A stretch of 64,000 nt of DNA, from assembly GCF_032854445.1 (NCBI RefSeq), contig NC_088295.1, forward strand, positions 32,787,385 through 32,851,384, written 5' to 3'. The position numbers and the translations under genes are program-made. The DNA is from Liolophura sinensis. Taxonomy: Eukaryota > Mollusca > Polyplacophora > Chitonida > Chitonidae. The notes under the pieces were generated by a model that searched no databases, was not told the DNA's origin, and saw only the letters and a list, made by a program, of their open reading frames with translations. Positions 12,001 to 22,239 of this stretch are shown in pieces; the stretch's first letter is position 1; every line of letters begins with the position of its first letter.

Positions 12001-13791
12001 GATAAAATTGTTTGAATACATCTCATTGTTTAAACCAAGGCAAACTGGTATGAAAATGTGGTAAGTTGGCACCAGATTCGTTTGTCTTTATTTGTTAATT
12101 GAATAAGAAATATCGTGCTGACACCAGATTCGAAATTCATGCAGATCTCAAGTAACCTGTTTGACATACAGTGTGTAGCACCGAGTTAGTCATTTGAATT
12201 CATCTACAGTAATGTACTAGTTCGAATATGGCGCTAACTTTTAGCATAGACTGAAAAGGGCCAGGGGTCGATTCCACGAAGACATTTCGAACTTAAGTAA
12301 AAATGTAAAACCTTGTCACAGTGTTTGTATTTTTCTTATAAAAGTTTTGATACATTTATCTCGAGATAACATTGAGCAGGCGGTAATGGCTGACCATTTT
12401 TTTTTATCGAATATGTTAACACTGTCGCCAATAGCTAATAAGGTTTTTTCCATATTATATTGTTTCTGCAATAAGTAAGAAAGGTGTTTATATTTAATCT
12501 AGTAATAAATTTTACTAATAAATATTCTTTATTTTTGAATTTATTACTTTTTAGGTAGTCCTGCCGTATTGTGTAAGCAAGTATGTAACTCTTCCAGAAA
12601 GATTTTACCAGTGGCCAGAAAATAAATAGGTTCTCAATGGTTTCTCTTTCTGCACTGAAAAAACTACGGGTATCAGAATCTTTCTTCCCTATTTGTAAAA
12701 GATACGAGTTTGTACAGATGATGCCATGGAGAAGAAAAGTCCTCAATTTTGCTTCTGCTGTACAAGAAAGAACTATAATATTCATTGAACAGCACCAATC
12801 AGTGATTATGATTTCTAACAGAATGAGTTCAGAAAAGTATCTGTAAAAGTAAAAAAAAAAGTTTTCTAAGTGATGCGAGAATGTATTCTGGCATTTGCAG
12901 CAGACTGATGTTACATATGACATACATATTATATTAGTTCAACAGATACATTGTATTAACTTAACAGGATGTTAATTTCAATAACAGAATATATTCTAAC
13001 GTCACTCAGACTATATTTTAAAATCAAAATGTGAAACAGATTAGGTTTTAGTAAGCTTTTTCAACATTTATAGTCAGGATTAAAGGTTTGGCATAAACTC
13101 TACTTAAATGTTCATGTATCAACGTAAAGATAGATATCAACGTGATTCTTTTAACCATTCATTATATAGCAATGATTATAAAATTTGACCTACTATAACT
13201 GACACAGCCAAGCGAATCCACCACTGCAAAAGTATGTCGTGTAACCTAAAAACAAACGAAAAAGAGAAGTTCTAATTTTGTCCCCGTATATTAAGTATTT
13301 TTTTATACATTATGTTCAACGAATTGATTGAAAAAAATGTGGTTGACATTAAATGTACCCGAAATGAACAATAAATCCTTTGTTTTGTAGACATGTCACC
13401 AAGTAGTTTTGACGTGTCTCTATTAAGGCACATCTTGGCGTGTTTTGGCGTGTTTCCTAAATCATGTGCTGTATAGAAATCATTAACTTATTCGTGAAAA
13501 TAGCTCTAAAAGAAAACAACACTTTTTTACTTGCCTACATGGTTAATATGATCTTTGTTAGTTTTAATAAATACTCTTCATTAGCAAAAGCATTTGGAAT
13601 GTCTCACTCACGGTGAACCATTAGTGGAGAATTTGGGATATGAAGAAAACATTGTGTGTATAACTATACGGTCTTTAATATTGATCCATACTGCATTCGT
13701 TATTAAGGGATACTTTGTCTCTCACCAGAACAGTTACAATGGTCAGAGTGAGCCAGAGGCCATTGTAGACTTTCCGCATGTCTGGCTCCAT
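1..13791 (-). CDS. Gene C: second FN3 receptor copy, 5' half, runs off the left edge
   Basis: Tandem paralogue of gene A in the same orientation. Coding exons from signal peptide (start 13,791) to the middle of FN3 domain 6 (816-920) are present with the same lengths and phases as in gene A. The membrane-proximal, transmembrane and kinase exons would lie to the left of position 1, since position 1 corresponds to about 39,951 and gene A's next exon starts at 39,926. All twelve exons seen are open with intact GT-AG sites, including the FN3-5 exon that is frameshifted in gene A. Whether its kinase-like domain is active or dead cannot be seen. Same-family membership is certain from near identity; function is inferred. 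Confidence 0.8.
480..650. mobile_element. SINE fragments fused in inverted orientation (left copy)
   Basis: The stretch 480-510 reads as the SINE tail in reverse (TTTAACGCCATACTC), and from about 513 the central and tail parts follow in the plus orientation, ending in ATATTCTTGAGTACGG. The tRNA-like head is missing. The same composite is at 40,425-40,610, so it predates the duplication. Confidence 0.65.
816..920 (-). CDS. Gene C exon 12: second half of FN3-6
   Basis: 35 codons, phase 0 at both ends, acceptor CCAAG before 920 and donor GTAAGT after 816. Reads VSDNVTSFTIPW to GEEYNVS, the C' to F strand part of an FN3 fold. Identical in protein sequence to gene A exon 12. Confidence 0.7.
1515..1620 (-). 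mobile_element. SINE fragment (left copy)
   Basis: Central part of the common SINE, with GTGGAAGGAAACCGGCC and the CCATCCGCAAGTTGC and ACCTTCCCACATACC motifs. Head and tail are missing. Shared with 41,437-41,540. Confidence 0.6.
1796..1932 (-). CDS. Gene C exon 11: first half of FN3-6
   Basis: Acceptor TTTAACAG before 1,932, donor GTAGTG after 1,796; starts phase 1, ends phase 0. Reads PGRVTNLHF, then NVTWEPP (the conserved B-strand Trp and following Pro of FN3) and FVLEYRKK. Confidence 0.8.
2077..2208 (-). CDS. Gene C exon 10: second half of FN3-5
   Basis: Phase 1 at both ends, acceptor CTTCAG, donor GTTCGT (GT present but weak). Reads YWPYRIRVRASTKAGDG, the classic F-strand Tyr and G-strand of FN3, ending EEFRTLEAG. 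Confidence 0.8.
2411..2985. other. Intron segment present only in the left copy
   Basis: About 575 bp between two GATAAA words; the right copy jumps directly across the equivalent point at about 42,340. No coding or repeat identity recognised. Confidence 0.6.
3565..3899 (-). repeat. Tandem copies of the FN3-5 exon fragment, 167-bp period
   Basis: The 3' part of exon 9 plus its donor is repeated at an exact 167-bp step (donor at 3,899 and again at 3,732); a third, more diverged fragment at about 3,590-3,690 has lost its donor. The copies lack the exon's acceptor. Gene A has only one extra fragment, at about 42,785-42,890. Confidence 0.8.
3899..4060 (-). CDS. Gene C exon 9: first half of FN3-5
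   Basis: 162 nt, phase 1 at both ends, acceptor TTTCTACAG, donor GTAAGT. Reads VYDIRVTVKETKNVSVCW, then PPEPFPGPTSYTLTLVDL and GEELQQDREQVIA. In frame with exon 10, unlike the gene A copy. Confidence 0.85.
4407..4584 (-). CDS. Gene C exon 8: second half of FN3-4
   Basis: 178 nt, phase 0 to phase 1, donor GTAAAG. Reads ITGLLPYTEYQLALYV, the FN3 L-x-P-x-T-x-Y signature, followed by GNEPSRLNVMTE. Confidence 0.85.
4857..5014 (-). CDS. Gene C exon 7: first half of FN3-4
   Basis: 158 nt, phase 1 to phase 0, donor GTAAGT. Reads PVNISVQSKTSRSIQLNW and then a Cys-containing strand to YFADELLF. One of the slowest-changing exons between the copies. Confidence 0.8.
5963..6241 (-). CDS. Gene C exon 6: FN3-3, whole domain
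   Basis: 279 nt, phase 1 at both ends, acceptor ATTCCAG, donor GTAAGT. Reads PSRPVLLFITPSSGDQ, AVRWRNGGG, FYVRIHDTLGW and PGVYNMLVKS. One exon equals one FN3 domain, as in many FN3 receptors. Confidence 0.8.
6300..6385 (-). mobile_element. Old SINE-like fragment (left copy)
   Basis: GCACTTATACGATGGCGGTC and GGAGGAAGCCGGAGTTCCCG resemble the common SINE core but are strongly diverged. Shared with about 45,340-45,425. Confidence 0.35.
6644..6922 (-). CDS. Gene C exon 5: FN3-2, whole domain
   Basis: 279 nt, phase 1 at both ends, acceptor ATTTCTAG, donor GTGAGT. Reads VPSTPTLASAVEESGG, IRVTWTTDTGQLY and TYTLWLIAESRG. Confidence 0.85.
9247..9300 (-). CDS. Gene C exon 4: Ser/Thr/Pro linker
   Basis: 54-nt exon, phase 1 at both ends, acceptor CTTCACAG, donor GTAAG. 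Encodes SVVVTTPAPLQTTT and a short hydrophobic end: a flexible, probably O-glycosylated hinge between FN3-1 and FN3-2. Confidence 0.7.
9863..10171 (-). CDS. Gene C exon 3: FN3-1, membrane-distal domain
   Basis: 309 nt, phase 1 at both ends, acceptor CCACCACAG, donor GTACAC. Reads AGYYDGINVYIYDGG, LSRHTFGPGILL and ETHDVTARTRTGSVC. FN3-like but lacks the B-strand Trp. About 39 of 309 bases differ from gene A, far more than neighbouring exons. Confidence 0.75.
12440..12830 (-). mobile_element. LINE reverse-transcriptase C-terminal tail relic
   Basis: Minus-strand open frame reads AEAKLRTFLLHGIICTNSYL, QIGKKDSDTRSF and ERETIENLFIFWPLVKSFW. This is the pattern of the zinc-ribbon-like region after the reverse transcriptase in L1/Tx1-type non-LTR elements; two Cys of the ribbon appear replaced. 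5' truncated. Shared with 52,310-52,785. Confidence 0.65.
12868..13010. mobile_element. MITE-like inverted-repeat element (left copy)
   Basis: Ends in inverted arms around GAGAATGTATTCTGG and CAGAATATATTCTAACG. Same family as 27,096-27,321 and 52,765-52,940. Confidence 0.55.
13194..13245 (-). CDS. Gene C exon 2: N-terminal segment after the signal peptide
   Basis: 52 nt, phase 0 to phase 1, acceptor TTTTTAG, donor GTAGGT. Encodes VTRHTFAVVDSLGCVSY; joins exon 3 in frame. Small, but length and sites match gene A exactly. Confidence 0.6.
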
Positions 13792-13837
13792 GGGAGGGTT
13801 TTCCAAATGTCATGAATCACGAGACACATTTGTACAC
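13726..13837 (-). CDS. Gene C exon 1: start codon and signal peptide
   Basis: Acceptor TTCTTTGACAG before 13,837; ATG at 13,791; donor GTGAGA after 13,726. The 22 coding residues are MEPDMRKVYNG then LWLTLTIVTVL: a basic n-region and a hydrophobic h-region. The 5' 46 nt are untranslated and carry other ATGs in other frames. The second in-frame ATG (13,779) is an alternative start. Confidence 0.7.
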
Positions 13838-14224
13838 CTGTCAAAGAACAAACAGGTGCTAAAGATGTGTACAGTAGCCAGCGAAAAAAAAAAAAATTAA
13901 AATGGACTTAGAATTTCGCGTCTACAAGGGGAAATAAGCTATCGACCATACAGTAGTTCAAGAAATATCTAAAACTGTAATCTAACAAAATGATCACGTA
14001 TTGACACAATGGCTTACATGTGTACACGGTGTCTTCTAATGGTGATATGTATCATGGAGTCAAATAAGTTATCAAACTTGACAGTATCGCTGTCTGGAGT
14101 TTGACACACGTTTGGAAGAGATGTAGACATGTATGTACTATTCAAACAGACTGACAGTAGCTGTAACAGTACTCCATTATATCCACTAAAATCTAACCTA
14201 TCTGAGGATAAGATGCCATCTTAC

Positions 14225-14259
14225 CTGTCGCCTTCAGTCTTTAACGGCTGAGGTTAACA
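14225..14259 (-). other. Putative 35-nt untranslated exon, gene C
   Basis: Bounded by a strong acceptor (CTCCCCCTGCAG) and donor (ACAG then GTAAGATGG), with no ATG. Conserved at 54,195-54,229. Confidence 0.5.
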
Positions 14260-17200
14260 CTGCAGGGGGAGACAGAGATTAAACATTACCTGGGCCTGTA
14301 TGTCGTCATATGCCACACTGATTGTGTACTTTTGCATTCTTCGTCCTTTCTTCCTGCTTGTCCAGTTTATCGTAACTTATTAAATGGACAAACCACATAT
14401 GGAACAGAAAAAGGTTAAAATATAAATTTTCTTGTCATGTCGGCTATACAGTAAAGGTGTGCTATAGAAAAGAGTATAACTACTTTGAACTGGCCTTTCC
14501 CCATCTATGTTATGATTGTGATTCAGTATTCACCACTGGCGCACGTATACAAAATGTATGAATGATATATTAATTCTGAGGTGTAGTTTATAATATGTCC
14601 CACTACTCCTGGTTTGTATACAAGTGAATAAGTGAGTGGCTGTGTTAAACGTCTACATATGTGAGGAAGGGATGTACATACATGTGCATATATGTACAGT
14701 ACTGTAGAGGTACTATACTGGCTGAGGAGAGAAACAGCGACATGCTACACGCGATGCAACGCCCTATAGTTACCGAGCAATGTGTTATGTTTGGAAGATC
14801 GCAATGTACGTCAACAAAAATTGTATAGTTTGGAGAAATTATTGAGTGAAATTCACCCTTATGTTTATATCTTTTTAACTGTAAGGCGGTGGTGATAGGC
14901 GCGGAATTATACATTAGAGTACTGCTTGTGTTAAAATTAAGCAAAATCTAAATTATTACTGGGTTTACTTCAGGATGGAATGTGAGAAAGTGCGATGGTT
15001 TTCTCCGGGCTTTGTCCCACTTTCTTTGTACTCAAGCTTGGAGACAAGGAAACGAAACTGCTCCACATCTTTCAGAAAAAACAAATTTCTCTTATATTAT
15101 TTAAATGAAGCCATCGGGATATTCATGACAGGGAGGAAGAGGGAAGTTTAATCAAATTTTCAGTCATCATTACATTACAATGGCTTTTAGCACCTTGCCA
15201 GGTCTTGCCCAAAGCTTTAGAATCTTACATGATTTATCGACGGTTGTCCAACATATAACTTATGAGAAAGCTGGGGATGGGTGAAGTTGTGGGGTGGAGG
15301 GTTGGGACTAACGCGTCTCGCTCATCTCAGTCCATTGGCCAAACTGACGTTGTGGGTTCGAATCCCGCTTTGGTTGGTTCGGCTGCTGGTTTAAGTCAGG
15401 AATTTTGTCAGGTATGGGACTAATGGATTGGTTCCCTGGTTTCGGACCACAATAGCTCAGGTCGTAGTCGTACAAATGAAATATTCTTGAGGGAGGTGTA
15501 TATCAATGACCCATTTCTATAACAAATTTGAAATAATCCATCCCACTGCGCTGTCGACCGTATCGGTCGCAACAGTTAAAAACTGTTCAAACAATAATGT
15601 ATAACTACTTAGTGTATACAGATATTATTGTATCACCTTAACACTCAGTTTATAATTGGTTCTGAGATTGCTACATTGTGCCCAGTTATGCTATCCCATC
15701 ATTCCTCAATGTATATGTCTTATACACGTATGTTCCGTCCGTCGAGTGATTACATTTAAATGACTACCATTCAGATTGTCAGTAGTCAGATTTTTTGTAC
15801 CGATATACTTGATTGCTGGCGACTTTGTATTGTCCATGATCCTCAGTTTAGAAATCGTTTGAACATATTATGTATAAAATTAGACACACTACTGCATTTT
15901 ATTGCCTGTTCAAGAGCCCCATCATCAACCTAAAGCTGACTATTTTCGACTTCAGCTCTTCAAACATTACCATAATCTTCCCTGAATTTTCTTCACATTT
16001 ATAGTGATTTTCTGCGTAAACTTCATAGTAATGTCGTATGAAATGACCAGATATGATACGTTTGGTGCAGATTTCAAATTTACAGCATTAAAATAAGGTA
16101 TGTATATGTAACATTTACATTAACTGTAGTAAAATGCTTCGCCCCTTTGCTTCCTTATGCACATATCACAGCGGCTAGGCTGTGTAAAGGTAGGTATGTA
16201 TGCTGGATAGGTTAGCCCTATTTTGAGGTAGGTAAACACACGCATATAACAGCCTTAGAAACTATGAATACCGATACACAGAATCGCCTCCCAGACGCAC
16301 GTTAGAGATGTACACGATTGTGTACATATGTAGAGATGAATGTGTGACTCACGGCTTTTATGAGGAAACATCTCACGTAACCCATTGGACTTTCTTTGAC
16401 AGCGACCATTTAGAGTCTTCTTTTCTGACTAGTTCTTTTTAAACATTTGAAATACAAACCATTTGCATACAGAGCAATTCACCGCATCCCAAATATTTGT
16501 GAAAGGGTTCAACGAGAGGTTGTTGCGATGACAATATATCTTGAATTTCATTTGGCATAGGTATTGCGCTTACAGGGCTACTGACGAGCAGGCAGGTTTA
16601 AGCCTTGGGGCTGGAGGTGAAAACATTTTGAATGTGGAACTCAAGGGTGAAGCAACGTCCCAGCACAAAAAGGCGAATGTCAAGAGATTGAAAGTTCTTA
16701 AACACCAGATGTGTTGAGAAACACTCAAAGTAATATGCGAGAGAGTAAATTGAGAAGTTATAACAATGCGTATCAAGTGTCCAAGTCATAATGCATGTTT
16801 ATCGGCATATTTTCTGAGACCCAAATGTACCGCAAAGGGTGGTCTTTGTTTCAAGCGACGAAGAACGTTTTCATCGGGAGAGTAGCTAAGCCTGAAGTGA
16901 TTTCCGGAACTAAAACGGAAAAAAACAAAGCTTGTCAAGCACACAATACACAAGTATTTCAATTTGGTTTGCCAAAATCAAAGTAATATTAAACGTAATT
17001 CGGTGTTCAATTCATTCAGGCTGTATCTGTTCCGAATATTATCAGATTGTATCTGTTCGGAATATTATTCTTAGGGTTTCAAGCCATTCAGACTTGAACG
17101 TTTATAGTATGTGCTCGGGTTATTATTATTAGGGGTTCAAGCCGTTGAGCCTTATTATTATTCTTAAGATATGGTGGAGCGTTTTTTGACATTTACAAAA

Positions 17201-17430
17201 CGTCAGCATGTTTTTAGTTAAGGACCTGAAGTTGTGCACTTTAACTTTTGGAAATGTTTGATCACGTCATTTGGCTGCCATGTTGGATTTGCTCATAAGG
17301 ACTCTCTCAGTTGAAAATTCTCGGATGAAGCTCGTTGTTCAATCAAAATATCATATGTTAATCCTGCTAATAATTTCTACAATGTTGAAATATCATTGTG
17401 ATGCAGTTTTGGGGACTTATTCCGCAAGAA
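14260..17430. other. 5' flank of gene C
   Basis: No coding exon recognised. Contains a tRNA-like SINE near 15.27-15.50 kb and a short degenerate repeat with GGAATATTAT near 17.03-17.16 kb. Promoter elements cannot be assigned from sequence alone. Confidence 0.5.
15265..15500 (+). mobile_element. tRNA-like SINE, second type (left copy)
   Basis: Has a B-box-like GGGTTCGAATCCCGC at 15,354-15,368 and a tail with AAATGAAATATTCTTGAG. Shared with about 55,255-55,570, where the B box is mutated and extra SINE material has been added. Confidence 0.5.
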
Positions 17431-18650
17431 TTATGTGTAAAATTTGTATGCATTTCTAAAATATAGGAGCATTCAATTGTTTAGATTCATGATTATTGCA
17501 GAGACAAATTTGTCAAGACTTGAAAACGTTCCTAAGGATAGCTTTTTGTAACATGGCCATAACATTCTACCTTCAGTATTGGATGAGTTAAATTTACTGA
17601 GATTTACCTGTACATCTGTAAACACGGCAGCAAGTCTATAGGACAACATCCTCAAACTTTGGTCGTTCATGTAGGTCGTCCTTGGAACATTTCAGTGTTA
17701 CACTGTAACTATAGACAGCAGTTTGCTGACTCTTAATTTTACTGTGATATAAATGAATTTCCATACCTCATGGCCAAAAATTGATTAATATGAAGGCTGC
17801 CACTGTAGGATACTAATTCTATGACAATACATGGGAAAATATTAACACTGATACGTGTTTAGTTATCGAAGTCTACATTTCAAATTTACTGTTGATTAGT
17901 CATACTGAATGTTTTTAAATAAAACAGCTCTTAAAATCATTTGATAATCCTACTTTTCATATACAGTTGAAGAACGCCCAAAAATTCTAAAAAGCGTCTT
18001 GTTTACTACAGTTGACCAAAAGGTCGGGTTCAAAGCTGTTGTGAGAGAATGCGGAGGAGGAGATATATTAGCGACGACAAACGTATCAGCACTGATGATA
18101 ACGAGGACACTTTGATATAACTCTGACAACATCGAAGTCTAAATGCGAGAAAAACTGTTGTTATGAGGAGGATAACTAAGCCGAAAAGTCAAGTTTATTA
18201 TCATCTGCACCTTCCAACAGAATAATACACTAATAGGCCTAAGTAAGTGTAAACTAATTGAGGGGATTTCATCACGAAACTATTTTAATACTGAGCAATT
18301 GTGTCAGCATCTTACAGCGGAACTTTGAGCAGATCAATCGTTAATCCTTGCGAAGATTTTTAGTTTGCGCCCTGTGGGCTGACGTAAAACCAAATTTTGC
18401 CAGTTAAGAGCTATTGTTGGCCAGATTTTAGACTGTCAGATAAAATTTACGCACTGGTTTTCACCATTCACATTTTGATAGATAACTTAAAATGTAAAAT
18501 GTGAATCCCCATAAGCCGACCAGTTATATACTGGATAAAAAAAACAGCTCTTCCTAATATGTACTAGGTGTACTGTACACGATGTAATATACCGCACAAT
18601 TTCCAGCAGACATTAAATAAAGCGTTATGATATACTTTTGCCTTGGTGTT
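17431..18650. other. Intergenic stretch between gene C flank and relic B
   Basis: I see no gene or named repeat here. Lies outside the duplicated block. Confidence 0.5.
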
Positions 18651-18654
18651 AACA

Positions 18655-18751
18655 CTTTTCTCAGCTGGTTTTGCTTGCTGTAACCCAGGATATCGGCTGT
18701 AAGATCCTTGGCAGCGAGAATGTTTCAAGCGCTAAGGTCTCCATGGAGAAT
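18655..18751 (-). pseudogene. Relic B: catalytic-loop exon with stop
   Basis: Reads ILHGDLSA, then TGA (18,725-18,727), then NILAAKDLTADILGYSKQ. Matches gene A exon 23; the HRD Arg is Gly in both and the DFG position reads LGY here. Confidence 0.75.
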
Positions 18752-18869
18752 CTGTAAAGAAAACCGAGGCTGTAGTTTGATGTTGTATTAACTATGGCTT
18801 ATAGTGTGCATACTATGTAATCATGGGATATACGTGCATTGTTGTATGCATCACATTACCTTTTGATCG

Positions 18870-19222
18870 GTCCCAATAGCTCAGTTGGTAGAACGTAACA
18901 TTCGGGGCGATACATCCAAGGTCAATCCTAGGTCGGGTCACATGTAAGACCTTAAAAGAGGAAGTTGTAAATTCTCGCTTGGCCTTCAGTATTAAGGGGA
19001 TAGTGCAACGACTGGTTGACCCGTATCAGTATAATGGCTCGGACGGGGCAGCTTACTTACCTTCGGTAAGTCGTGTCAGTAAAGCAGCACTGGATAAAAG
19101 AGCGGTATAAATCCGTCCTGCAACAAGGGGGCACATCACACACACTCTCAAGGAATCCTTCGTCGTCATATGAGTGAAAAATTGTTAAGTACGACGTTAA
19201 ACCTCAAGTACTCACTCACTCT
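18870..19222 (+). mobile_element. tRNA-derived SINE with central domain and ACTC-rich end
   Basis: tRNA-like head with A box TAGCTCAGTTGGTAGAACG; body with GGCTCGGACGGGGCAGC and TTAAGTACGACGTTAAACC; ends in CTCACTCACTC. The layout recalls widespread lophotrochozoan SINEs with a conserved central domain; family name not assigned. Sits inside a relic B intron. Confidence 0.75.
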
Positions 19223-19348
19223 CATAGCCTTTTGGGCCACAGGACATTGAGGAAATATCAAATCTGTGAATATTTTGTCATGCTTAGGGTTTAAATAAAA
19301 AAAGTTTTTATTGCAGGATAAAAATAAAACCAGCATCTGTTCACGTTT

Positions 19349-19511
19349 ATTCAGTTTTGACCGATGCGCCATTCCCCGGGCCACGTCTTCAGTTAATTGC
19401 AACAAATTTGTTTCTGTCAGTCCGCCGTTTGCAGCGACTCGCCTCTTCTCCCTTAGAAATGTGTGTAAATTACCATTATGCCGAGCCCGTGTAGCATCAG
19501 AACTGTGTTAT
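19349..19511 (-). pseudogene. Relic B: alpha-D/alpha-E exon, frameshifted
   Basis: Begins DNTVLMLHG, then shifts frame and continues NGNLHTFLREKRR and LTEDVARGMAH. 163 nt against 164 in gene A exon 22, so one base is lost. Confidence 0.75.
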
Positions 19512-19959
19512 CTACAACATAAGGTTAGGTGGAATCCATGAGTAGCACCTGGCACAATTCCTGTGTGGGCTCACCCGAAGTTTCCCAATTTACTGTTGTA
19601 CACAAACCAGATTTTTGATGTGCCTAATGACATCCTCTAATACACAAACTGAGTTATAATACAGTGTGTTAGTGAACATATCTTACCAAGGAGTAAGTCA
19701 AGAAGACATAACAATAATACCTGAAGTGAGTATTTATAACTGAAAAAAAAGAACAAATCGGGTATGATTGAAAACTTTAAGTAAAAAATTGTTTATGAGG
19801 CAAGCGCAAATGTGTTATAAATCGGGCGGGGGCCCCACTTTCTTAATGTCTACCTTCATATTGTGCATTAATGCCAAGTTGTATAATTGGCTGATTCTTG
19901 CTCTTTATAAATCTTCCGGAAGAAATTAGTAGCAAAGTCTTCATATTTATGTATTTTAC

Positions 19960-20059
19960 TACTAATCCTCTTCCAGCTCGTAACCCAAAAAGGACACAAT
20001 TTTTGGATGAGCTCCGCATGGTCGCGACTTCTTCTTGGCATCGCTCAAAACCGTAGTTA
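19960..20059 (-). pseudogene. Relic B: alpha-C exon, frameshifted
   Basis: FERCQEEVATMR in one frame, then GAHPKIVSFLGYELEED in another. One base is also missing near its 5' end and the donor looks lost. Confidence 0.7.
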
Positions 20060-20478
20060 CTTTCAACACAGAAATTCAAAAAAGTTGGCATAATGAGACA
20101 GACTGAACTTTTCTGTTACCTGCCTTATGCTGATAAAGTAAAGGTAAGTAATCTTGATGGAAAACTAAAAACCATGCGAACACAATGATTGCGTTAGGTT
20201 TAACATTATAATTGATTGCTCGCAGAGTTGTCTAAAAGTCTCAAGTTTCATACATTTTATACAATTTAGTACTGCCAAAATTGCAGCGTTTTAAATGCAG
20301 ACATAACATGGTTTAAAAGTCTCCTATTCCTTCTTTGATGTAATTCATTCGGTGGTAATTTGTTAAGTTGCGTTACTTCATTTGTGACTTATTACATAAA
20401 CCATTACATATGTGTGCTATTCAGATTGAGGAAAGACAGTCTGTTCACGGTTCATGGGCTGCACGAATTGATGAGTAC

Positions 20479-20608
20479 CTCTGATTATTCTCACAGCAAC
20501 AGTCCACAGATTACCGTTCAGCAACTCCAAGGTTCCCTTCACGATTTTGTGTATACCGTTACTCAAGTTGATGTTTGAGATCAATGTGCGGGATTCTGGT
20601 ACCATCAT
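20479..20608 (-). pseudogene. Relic B: kinase N-lobe exon
   Basis: Reads LSNGIHKIVKGTLELL and LWTVAVRIIRG with the donor phase of gene A exon 20. The glycine loop is absent and the VAVK lysine is Arg. 5' end not defined. Confidence 0.7.
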
Positions 20609-21454
20609 GTGGCCTATGTCATCCTAATGGCTCTCGCCAGGTTTATTTAGCTGTGGCAAAGTAATCTCATGAGATACATATAATAGATATCCACTGGAAT
20701 TTATCAATATCTAGCCTCACAGAACATTTGAAAGTGAATATTATTCAAAAACGTCGGGCGTATGACATAACATACACCTCAATGATTTGAGGTGGGAAAA
20801 GAACCTGTCTCTGTATCAAATTATGAACTTTTGGTTCTTTCTTCAGCTTGATTTCTGAAAATATATATGAAAAAAATGTATACTGCCTATGTGCTCCAGG
20901 TTTTTATGTGCTCCTGGTTTTCTCATAGCGTCAGCGAAGTCAGTGAAACCGATTCGAGTTTATTAAAATATAATTTAGTAATATCGTATGATAGTTAAAA
21001 GTACATGTCGCTGGCGTTGTACATTAAGGTTTTGCATTACTTAGCAAAGTAAATACAACGTCTGACTCTAAAATCTATCTTTTCATGTTTTTCATCTTTT
21101 TTACGTTATACACGTCATCCATTATTCGTCACAAACAAAGTGTGTACAGTAGCTTTCTGGCAGATCTGTTTGCCAATTTCTGTGCAGACCTTTACTAAAA
21201 ATATAGGTTTGTTCATATTACTTAAATAGCACAGATCGTACTCGCTGGTAAATATATGGACGACTGACATGACGTGCACCTTCTGTTTCAAACATTTGAC
21301 CATACATCTTTTCCATTTACCGCTGTTATTAAAACCTATCATTTCGTTTTTATGACACGTAATACCTCTGGTGAGGCCTACTCTTCGCCTTGAAACTTGG
21401 AGAAGATAATCAGATGATATTTGCTTGTGTAGAAAAGATACTCGTCTTTGCTTG

Positions 21455-21545
21455 CCTTTCAAGTGACTGTGACTATAACAATGAAGATAAGAACGACGAC
21501 TCCACATGACATTTTGGCGGGCAGCACTGTTGGACTGGATCCAAT
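21455..21545 (-). pseudogene. Relic B: transmembrane segment with stop
   Basis: Reads MSCGVVVLIFIVIVTVT followed by TGA at 21,459-21,461. Hydrophobic run matches the position and SCG motif of the alternate frame in gene A exon 18. Confidence 0.6.
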
Positions 21546-21778
21546 TAGTTGTTCTGGGGAAACAGTAGTGATGAAAATTTGTGGCTGTTGGAAAATGGCA
21601 CCTTCACACGTCCAAATAATACATAATAATCAGAGATTTATTTGGTAAGATGCTAAGATAAGAGGAGTTTCTGTTAACTAGAACTTGGGAAGAATAAATC
21701 CCCTGGGTTTTACGGGCAACATACAATGTGTGATTAAGTGTAAGATACGTCAAATGATATAAAGAAAGACCACAGTAC

Positions 21779-21852
21779 CTGGGGTAGCTTTATAACCATG
21801 AATGTGGTCCGTTTCGGTGCAGCCGCCATGAGTGCATGCAAATACCTTCACA
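21779..21852 (-). pseudogene. Relic B: membrane-proximal exon
   Basis: 74 nt like gene A exon 16, open: VKVFACTHGGCTETDH then IHGYKATP. The CTHGGCTET core is conserved. Confidence 0.75.
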
Positions 21853-22239
21853 CTGAACGTAAAAGCCAAACAGCATGTCCATGGAACACGTGGGTGAAAC
21901 AGTATATATACTTATACAGTACATATACAAGTAGAACAACACCTAGTCCCTATGCAAACAAAAGATATGGAATAGGCCCTATTAACCATATAGGCCGCAC
22001 ATCACTTATTATAAGAGCGCCAATAACCTGTCACAAACAGGTCATGCTTTACCATTTTTCTTGTGAGATAAGACGTAAAAGTAACTCAAATAAATGTACG
22101 TGATTGACAGGTTCGTTACCACCACACACGAAACTACCGCATACATGCATGTAGGCCTTTGGATGTAGTTAACAATAGCTCTCTATTGGTTCCACGTGTC
22201 TTGAAGTATTATGGTGGATATGTTCGAACCACGTTCCAT

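Larger units (their letters stand above)
10200..13190. other. Gene C intron 2 and its contents
   Basis: Large intron between exons 2 and 3. Holds a LINE tail (12.44-12.83 kb) and a MITE-like element (12.87-13.01 kb). The rest, including an open stretch near 11.0 kb that is broken in the other copy, shows no supported coding. Confidence 0.6.
1..17430. repeat. Segmental tandem duplication, left copy
   Basis: Direct repeat of 39,951-57,810, seen by continuous collinear similarity through exons, introns and 5' flank (for example both copies have the same 35-nt exon at 14,225 and 54,195). Similarity fades near 17,430 and continues off the left edge. Copy-specific segments include a stretch at about 2,411-2,985 and a tripled exon fragment at 3.57-3.9 kb. 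Confidence 0.9.
18655..21852 (-). pseudogene. Relic B: decayed membrane-proximal and kinase exons of a third receptor copy
   Basis: Six fragments in the same order as gene A: membrane-proximal exon (21,779-21,852), transmembrane (about 21,455-21,545), kinase N-lobe (20,479-20,608), alpha-C exon (19,960-20,059), alpha-D/E exon (19,349-19,511) and catalytic-loop exon (18,655-18,751). Defects: in-frame TGA at 21,459-21,461 and at 18,725-18,727, single-base frameshifts in the alpha-C and alpha-D/E exons, and weak or lost donors. Activation-loop, C-lobe and tail exons were not found, nor the FN3 ectodomain. It lies 3' of gene A and 5' of gene C, so it is probably what remains of an older array member. 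The N-lobe reads VAVR where active kinases have VAVK, as gene A reads VAIR. Confidence 0.75.

Noticed and set aside
18870-18945. Possible genuine tRNA gene
   Set aside because: The A box is good but the B box and acceptor-stem pairing are poor, and it continues into a SINE body with ACTC repeats.
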